DNA from: JANYJJ01 sp038241115
GTDB taxonomy: Bacteria; Pseudomonadota; Gammaproteobacteria; Burkholderiales; Burkholderiaceae_C
Direction of reading: 5' to 3'
Assembly (NCBI GenBank): GCA_038241115.1
Contig: JBBRGA010000057.1
Coordinates: 1 to 20,502 of the forward strand
DNA length: 20,502 nucleotides
The notes beneath the pieces were generated by a model, which saw nothing but the letters and a program-made list of their open reading frames with translations, ran no database searches and was not told the origin of the DNA. Positions within the stretch are counted from its first letter, which is position 1. The number at the start of each line of letters is the position of its first letter. Shown here in pieces: positions 15,728 through 20,502 of the stretch. Made by a program: the position numbers and the translations under genes.

Positions 15728-15797
15728 CCGGAGCGCGTTACAGCGAAACGGGGTTGGGCAAGAACGCGTCGGCATGGCGAAAACATCAGCACTCTCT

Positions 15798-17234
15798 TCA
15801 AGCCTCCAGCACCCAAGTGTCTTTGGTGCCTCCGCCCTGCGACGAATTCACCACCAGTGAGCCGTCTTTCAACGCCACGCGGGTCAGGCCACCCGGCACC
15901 ATTTGCACGTCCTTGCCGCTCAGCACAAAAGGGCGCAAATCAATGTGGCGCGGCGCAATGCCGCTTTCTACAAACGTAGGGCAAGTAGACAGCGCCAACG
16001 TGGGTTGCGCGATGTAGCCCGCGGGGTTGGCGAGCAACGCGGCACGGAAGTCTTCAATCTCTTTTTTGCTGGCGGCTGGGCCCACCAGCATGCCGTAGCC
16101 ACCTGCGCCGTGAACCTCTTTCACCACCAACTCGCCAAGGTGATCCAACACATATTTCAAGTCATCGGCTTGGCGGCACAAGTAGGTCGGCACATTGTTC
16201 AGAATCGGTTTTTCACCAAGGTAAAACTCGATCATCTTGGGCACGTAGGGGTAGATGGATTTGTCATCGGCCACACCCGTGCCAATGGCGTTAGACAAAG
16301 TCACATTGCCCGCACGGTAGGCGGCCAGCAAGCCGGCGCAGCCCAAGGTGCTGTCGGGGCGAAACGCAGTCGGGTCGAGGAAGTCGTCGTCAACGCGGCG
16401 GTAAATCACGTCAACGCGCTTGGGTCCTTGCGTGGTGCGCATGTAGACGAAGTTGTCTTTGACGAAAAGGTCTTGCCCTTCGACCAGCTCGATTCCCATT
16501 TGCTGCGCCAAAAACGCATGCTCGAAATAGGCGCTGTTGTGCATGCCGGGTGTCAGCACCACCACGGTGGGCTCGCTCACTGCGGCCGGGGCCACCGCGC
16601 GCAAGGTTTCCAGCAACAGATCGGGGTAATGCGCCACCGGCGCCACACGGTGCTGGCTGAACAATTCGGGGAACAGCCGCATCATCATCTTGCGGTTTTC
16701 CAGCATGTAGCTCACGCCGCTGGGCACGCGCAGGTTGTCTTCGAGCACGTAGTAGCTGCCGCTGCCGTCGGGGTTGGCAGCGCGCACGATGTCGATGCCG
16801 GCGATGTGCGAATACACACCCGCAGGCACATCGACGTTCATCATCTCGGGGCGAAATTGCGCGTTGTGCAGCACCTGCTCCGCCGGCACATGCCCCGCGC
16901 GAATGATGTCTTGTCCGTGATAGACGTCATGAATGAAGCGGTTGAGTGCGCGCACGCGCTGACTCAGGCCGCGCTGCATTTCTTCCCACTCGTCAGCGGG
17001 TATGACGCGCGGGATCAGGTCGAAGGGAATGAGTCGTTCCGTTCCCGAGCCCTCCTCGTCCTTGGCGCCGTACACCGCGAAGGTGATGCCCACACGGCGA
17101 AAAATCATCTCAGCCTCTTCGCGCCGTGACTTCATGACATCGCGCGGCTGCTGGCTCAACCACTGCTCGTAGCCTCGGTAATGTTCCCGCACCGCAGATG
17201 GTGTGGCTTGCATCTCATCGAAACTGGGTTTCAT
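15798..17234 (-). CDS. Circularly permuted ATP-grasp protein (stand-alone)
   Basis: A 478-residue cytosolic protein of the DUF404/DUF407 circularly permuted ATP-grasp type, predicted to form amide bonds using ATP. The conserved blocks are complete: RVPSGVSYMLENR at 169-181, TVVVLTPGMHNSAYFEHAFL at 223-242, YRRVDDDFLDP at 278-288, the Gly-rich loop VVKEVHGAGGYGMLVGP at 370-386, and MVPGGLTRV...TKDTWVL at 445-476. It has no alpha-E domain; that role is supplied by the next gene. The ATG at 17234 (MKPSFDEM) fits the family start. An upstream in-frame start at 17297 would translate a set of 10-bp repeats and has no family-like residues. AGGA lies about 10-12 bases upstream. It is the first gene of the cluster, 82 bp after the comEC stop on the same strand. 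No low-complexity insert is present, unlike in its paralogue. Confidence 0.93.
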   Translation of the reverse strand: MKPSFDEMQATPSAVREHYRGYEQWLSQQPRDVMKSRREEAEMIFRRVGITFAVYGAKDEEGSGTERLIPFDLIPRVIPADEWEEMQRGLSQRVRALNRFIHDVYHGQDIIRAGHVPAEQVLHNAQFRPEMMNVDVPAGVYSHIAGIDIVRAANPDGSGSYYVLEDNLRVPSGVSYMLENRKMMMRLFPELFSQHRVAPVAHYPDLLLETLRAVAPAAVSEPTVVVLTPGMHNSAYFEHAFLAQQMGIELVEGQDLFVKDNFVYMRTTQGPKRVDVIYRRVDDDFLDPTAFRPDSTLGCAGLLAAYRAGNVTLSNAIGTGVADDKSIYPYVPKMIEFYLGEKPILNNVPTYLCRQADDLKYVLDHLGELVVKEVHGAGGYGMLVGPAASKKEIEDFRAALLANPAGYIAQPTLALSTCPTFVESGIAPRHIDLRPFVLSGKDVQMVPGGLTRVALKDGSLVVNSSQGGGTKDTWVLEA

Positions 17235-17244
17235 CGAAGCGCTT

Positions 17245-17276
17245 TCCTGTCGAAATCTGTCGAATTCTGTCGAGAT
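17245..17276. promoter_or_regulatory. Three 10-bp direct repeats upstream of the ATP-grasp gene
   Basis: CTGTCGA occurs at 17247, 17257 and 17267, spaced exactly 10 bp apart; on the coding strand this reads TCGACAG(A/G)(A/T)(T/A) three times. The array ends about 10 bp upstream of the ATG at 17234, within the 82-bp gap after comEC. One-helical-turn spacing is compatible with a phased protein-binding site or an untranslated-region element, but simple slippage is an alternative. I could not identify convincing -35/-10 boxes. Confidence 0.55.
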
Positions 17277-17316
17277 GTACGAAGTTGAGAGTAGCAAACT
17301 TCAGGCCACAAACTGC

Positions 17317-19806
17317 TCACGGGTGGTGCCAGTAACGCCGATGAGATGGCCGCTGGCAAACGGCACCTGCCGCCTCGGTGCGACCGCTCCAAGACCAGGC
17401 ACCGCAGCTTGGGCTGTCGATTTCAGCAATACCCCGCTCGCGGTAACGGCCCAGCACCTCCTTCGCGGGATGTCCAAAGCGGTTGCGATAGCCCGCTTGA
17501 AAAACCGCCACGTCGGGCTGCACTGCGTCTAAAAACGCAGCGGTGCTCGACGTCTTGCTGCCGTGGTGCGGAACGATGAGCACATCGGTTTTAAGTGCTG
17601 CACCGTGCAGCGCCACCAGCGACGCTTCCTGGTCTTTTTCGATGTCGCCGGTGAGCAAGACGCTGCGGGTTTTGACACCGGGATTGGTGCTGGCCTTTTC
17701 GCCCGGACTGCCGGCGGGTTGTGCTTGCAGCGGCGCACCTTCAACACGAATCACGCACGACATCGCGTTGCTGCGCAATTTGCGGTCGAAGTCGCCGGGC
17801 AGCGGGTGCAGCACATCAAACCGCACACCGTCCCAGGTCCAGCTTTGCCCCGCCTCGCAGCGTTGGCTGGGCACGTTATGGGCGGCCGCTTGCGCGTGCA
17901 AGGGATGACCCACTTCCAGCGAACTGAGCATGTCGGTCACGGCATAGCCGTTCAAAAGCGCAGGTGCGCCGCCCACATGATCGGCATCGCGATGGCTCAG
18001 CACCAAACGGTCGATGCGCGATTCGCCGCGCGATTTGAGCAGCGGCAGCAACACACGCTGGCCGGCGTCACTGTCTCGTGAATACTGCGGGCCGGCGTCA
18101 AAAACCAGCAGGTGTTTGTGCGTTCGCACCAGCACCGAAGTGCCTTGGCCGATGTCGGCCGCGACCAACTCAAACTGTCCCTCAGGCGGCAGGACGGACG
18201 GCGGCATGAGCAAGGGCAGCGCCATCGGCAAGGCCAATGCGCGCACGCGCCACGGCAGCGGCAGCACCAGCAACACCGCCGCCAGCAAGCCCGCAGCCTG
18301 CGCCCACATCGGCGCCACCGGCACGGTCCAAACCGCCACCGGAAACTGGGCCAACCAACCCAAGCCCAGAACGCCCGCTTGCACTACCCCCGCGGCCAGC
18401 GTCCACAGCGGCGCGAACAAAACACCCAACATGGCCAGCGGCGTGATGAGCAGAGTCACCAACGGAATGGCTACCAAATTGGCCAGCAAACCGACGACCG
18501 ACACCTGCTGAAAAAACACCACGCTCAGCGGCGTCAGGCCCACCGTGGCAATCACTTGCGTGCGCAGGCCTTGGCCCATGCCGCCTTGCAATGAGGCAGC
18601 CCAGCCGCGCCAGCCCGTTGGTTTTGCGGATGATTCAAGCCCATCTTTTTGGGCCACGCTGGATGACATCAACAAGCCCACCGCCATGAATGACAGCCAG
18701 AACCCCGGTTGCAACAATGCCCAGGGGTCCATGGCGCTGACCACCACCGCGGCCGTCAACAACACCAAAGGCCAAGGCCAGCGACGGCTCAAACTCTGCA
18801 GCAGCACCACGGTGGCCAACATCCACACCGTGCGCTGCGACGGCACGCCCCAACCCGAAAAAATGGCGTAAGCCAATGCGGCGATGAGGCCGCCCCAGCG
18901 CGCCGCTTGCGGCGTGGGCAACCACAACGCCAAACGCGAAATGCGCCTCCAGGCGGCCGCCACCAACAAACCCGCAACCCAGGCAAACATGGTCACGTGC
19001 AAGCCACTGATGCTGACCAAATGTGCAATGCCTGTGACGCGAAACAAATCCCAGTCGTCGCGTGAAATGGCCGACTGGTCGCCCACCACCAAAGCGGCCA
19101 GCACACCTGATGTGCGGCGATCGGCAACATGGGCCTCGATTGAATCGCGCACCCCTTGGCGCCCGCGCTCCACAAGGTGGCCAGCGCTGGCGTCGAGCAG
19201 CAGCGCTGGCGCGTCGCGCACATAGCCGGTGGCGCCCACGCCTTGCTCGAACAGCAGCAATTCGTAGTCAAACCCGTGCGGGTTCAAATTGCCATGCGGC
19301 TGACGCAAACGCACGGTAAAGCGCCAGCGCTGGCCCGCTCCCAGCTCGCGCTGCACGACGCTGAGCACGGCGTCCTCATGAAACCCGGCGTACCACCCCA
19401 GTGACAAATTTGACGGCAACGTCACAGCCTGCCCGTCGAGCAGTGCCTGCTCCACATCAAAGGCGAACCGCAGGCCCGCGCTCGAGCGTTGCGGCAAGCT
19501 GGCCACCACGCCAGTGACTTGAATGTCGCGGCCCTCCAGCTGAGCGGAAAGTGTGTCGACCTGGTGTAACCAGGCCCGGCCACCTGTGGCGCTGAACCCC
19601 AGCAAGGCCATGGCCAGCGCCAACAAAACCAGCTTGCCGCGCGGCTTCCAACAGAGTCGCAGCGCAAAGCACATCAAGCCTGCTGCGGCGATGCCCACAT
19701 AAGCCTGCCATGCCATCAAATCGCGTTCTTGCAACTGAACCGCCACGCCCAGCAACCACGCCGTTGCCAGCGCGGTGAGACGCCAGCCGTGGTCTTTGTC
19801 CTCCAT
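17317..19806 (-). CDS. comEC: ComEC/Rec2 family DNA-uptake channel protein
   Basis: An 829-residue inner-membrane protein that carries single-stranded DNA into the cytoplasm during natural transformation. It has N-terminal membrane segments with a ComEC N-terminal (DUF4131-like) beta domain, then a competence domain (VVGDQSAISRDDWDLFRVTG, HLVSISGLHVTMFAW) with many hydrophobic helices to about residue 520. A C-terminal metallo-beta-lactamase-like domain follows, with SHRDADHVGG near residue 605 and LTGDIEKDQE and VPHHGSKTSS further on. The metal-ligand motif is intact, consistent with a nuclease role. The length is normal for the family and the frame is unbroken. The ATG at 19806 (MEDKDHGW) is preferred; the ATG at 19860 shares its CATG with the start of the divergent RidA gene. 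There are 52 bp between the two divergent starts and no strong ribosome site. Confidence 0.93.
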   Translation of the reverse strand: MEDKDHGWRLTALATAWLLGVAVQLQERDLMAWQAYVGIAAAGLMCFALRLCWKPRGKLVLLALAMALLGFSATGGRAWLHQVDTLSAQLEGRDIQVTGVVASLPQRSSAGLRFAFDVEQALLDGQAVTLPSNLSLGWYAGFHEDAVLSVVQRELGAGQRWRFTVRLRQPHGNLNPHGFDYELLLFEQGVGATGYVRDAPALLLDASAGHLVERGRQGVRDSIEAHVADRRTSGVLAALVVGDQSAISRDDWDLFRVTGIAHLVSISGLHVTMFAWVAGLLVAAAWRRISRLALWLPTPQAARWGGLIAALAYAIFSGWGVPSQRTVWMLATVVLLQSLSRRWPWPLVLLTAAVVVSAMDPWALLQPGFWLSFMAVGLLMSSSVAQKDGLESSAKPTGWRGWAASLQGGMGQGLRTQVIATVGLTPLSVVFFQQVSVVGLLANLVAIPLVTLLITPLAMLGVLFAPLWTLAAGVVQAGVLGLGWLAQFPVAVWTVPVAPMWAQAAGLLAAVLLVLPLPWRVRALALPMALPLLMPPSVLPPEGQFELVAADIGQGTSVLVRTHKHLLVFDAGPQYSRDSDAGQRVLLPLLKSRGESRIDRLVLSHRDADHVGGAPALLNGYAVTDMLSSLEVGHPLHAQAAAHNVPSQRCEAGQSWTWDGVRFDVLHPLPGDFDRKLRSNAMSCVIRVEGAPLQAQPAGSPGEKASTNPGVKTRSVLLTGDIEKDQEASLVALHGAALKTDVLIVPHHGSKTSSTAAFLDAVQPDVAVFQAGYRNRFGHPAKEVLGRYRERGIAEIDSPSCGAWSWSGRTEAAGAVCQRPSHRRYWHHP

Positions 19807-19858
19807 GGCTGAAGTGTAGGATTCAAAGCACGTCCATCCCACTCTACGAAGCCACACC

Positions 19859-20314
19859 ATGTCTGTTTACGACCGCTTGAAATCGCTGGGCATCTCGCTG
19901 CCGCCCGTGTCCATTCCCGCTGCCGCCTACGTGCCCTTTGTGCGCACCGGCAACTTGGTGTTTTTATCGGGCCACATTGCCAAGCGCGAAGGCAAAGCCT
20001 GGGTCGGTCAGCTGGGCAAAGACACCGACACCGCCACTGGCAAGTTGGCAGCGCGCGCGATTGCCATCGACCTGCTCGGCACGCTGCACGCGGCTGTGGG
20101 CGACTTGAACAAAGTCACGCGCATCGTCAAGGTGATGAGCCTGGTCAACAGCACGCCCGATTTCACCGAACAGCACCTGGTGACCAATGGCTGTTCAGAG
20201 CTGTTGGCGGAAGTGTTTGGTGACCAAGGTGCGCATGCGCGCAGCGCCTTCGGCGTTGCGCAAATTCCCATGGGCGCCTGCGTTGAAATTGAAATGATCG
20301 TGGAAGTGAAATGA
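19859..20314 (+). CDS. RidA family protein (YjgF/YER057c/UK114)
   Basis: A 151-residue cytosolic protein of the RidA superfamily. Canonical RidA hydrolyses reactive enamine/imine intermediates made by PLP enzymes. This one belongs to the longer subfamily of about 150 residues (opening MSVYDRLKSLGISLPP, then VFLSGHIA). Arg128 in HARSAFGVAQIP matches the Arg that binds the substrate carboxylate in active RidA, and the strand CVEIEMIVEV closes the fold. Deaminase activity is therefore possible but unproven for this subfamily. The ATG at 19859 is used; there is little Shine-Dalgarno signal. Its TGA overlaps the ATG of dsbB (ATGA), so the two are likely translationally coupled although no functional link is evident. 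Confidence 0.9.
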   Translation: MSVYDRLKSLGISLPPVSIPAAAYVPFVRTGNLVFLSGHIAKREGKAWVGQLGKDTDTATGKLAARAIAIDLLGTLHAAVGDLNKVTRIVKVMSLVNSTPDFTEQHLVTNGCSELLAEVFGDQGAHARSAFGVAQIPMGACVEIEMIVEVK

Positions 20315-20502
20315 CGCGGTTCGACCGCCCCAAACCGCCGCCAGAACCAGGCCCTTCAATACCGTGGCTGTCTGCCATCGCCTTGCTCAGCCTTGGCGCT
20401 GTGGCTGCCGCACTGGTGTCGCAGCATGTTTACGACATGCAGCCCTGCCCTTGGTGCGTGCTGCAGCGCGGCGTATATGTAGCCATTGCGTTGGCCTGCA
20501 TC
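20311..20502 (+). CDS. dsbB: Disulfide bond formation protein B, N-terminal part (cut by the window)
   Basis: Inner-membrane oxidase that reoxidises DsbA and passes electrons to quinones. Only the first 64 codons are in the window. After a Pro-rich N-terminus (RPKPPPEPGP) comes the first membrane helix (WLSAIALLSLGAVAAALVSQ), then the periplasmic CXXC pair in MQPCPWCVLQR, which is the diagnostic quinone-proximal motif of DsbB, and the start of the second helix. The ATG at 20311 overlaps the RidA stop codon. The second Cys pair would lie beyond the window. Confidence 0.9.
   Translation, partial: MTRFDRPKPPPEPGPSIPWLSAIALLSLGAVAAALVSQHVYDMQPCPWCVLQRGVYVAIALACI

Noticed and set aside
15439..15816. 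Small open frames on both strands inside the REP-like island, with heptad-like repeats
   Set aside because: The peptide repeats simply translate the 21-bp tandem DNA unit; both strands are open and neither has a ribosome site or family resemblance.
15903..17129. Long open frame (408 codons) on the plus strand opposite the stand-alone ATP-grasp gene
   Set aside because: It is antisense to a well-conserved gene, is His/Gln/Val-rich with no recognisable family, and is explained by GC-rich codon bias.
19807..19860. Longer comEC start at 19860, sharing CATG with the RidA start
   Set aside because: The 18 extra residues do not resemble ComEC N-termini and would leave no room for divergent promoters; the ATG at 19806 is more natural.

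Overview
The window is GC-rich and densely packed. Protein content and style (beta-type CysE, split ChrA pair, ComEC, DsbB, the CoA-transferase/GNAT fusion, ATG/GTG/TTG starts with 4-base overlaps) suggest a chromosomal segment of a Burkholderiales betaproteobacterium, most like Comamonadaceae. That placement is inference from protein character, not from a marker gene. I see no tRNA, rRNA, CRISPR array, transposase or phage gene.

Layout. (1) 1-1304, minus strand: a DUF1993-type protein followed by serine O-acetyltransferase cysE, which runs off the left edge. (2) 1429-4887, plus strand: four genes joined by 4-base stop/start overlaps, namely a D-2-hydroxyacid dehydrogenase, an MFS exporter-like transporter, and the two half-size subunits of a ChrA-type chromate transporter. 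(3) 4977-6890, minus strand: a CoA-hydrolase/transferase fused to a C-terminal GNAT acetyltransferase domain. (4) 6980-17234, minus strand: five genes of an amidoligase-type cluster. In transcription order these are a circularly permuted ATP-grasp protein, an alpha-E protein, a 1191-residue transglutaminase-like/DUF2126 putative amidoligase, a circularly permuted ATP-grasp/alpha-E fusion, and a short transglutaminase-like protein. (5) 17317-19806, minus strand: comEC. (6) 19859 to the right edge, plus strand: a RidA-family protein overlapping dsbB, which is truncated by the window end.

The centre of interest is region 4. ATP-grasp, alpha-E, transglutaminase-like and DUF2126 proteins are known neighbours and have been predicted by comparative genomics to build and process an unknown peptide or peptide-like modification. 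Here the same ingredients occur twice: once as separate proteins and once as a fusion with its own small transglutaminase. The two halves appear to be separate transcription units, because a hairpin with a run of seven Ts follows the alpha-E gene on the coding strand. A REP-like repeat island of about 370 bp sits between the first ATP-grasp gene and the alpha-E gene, and three 10-bp direct repeats lie just upstream of the first gene. Three of the five proteins carry short low-complexity inserts encoded by 6- or 12-bp tandem repeats. The Anbu proteasome-like peptidase that often accompanies such clusters is not in this window.
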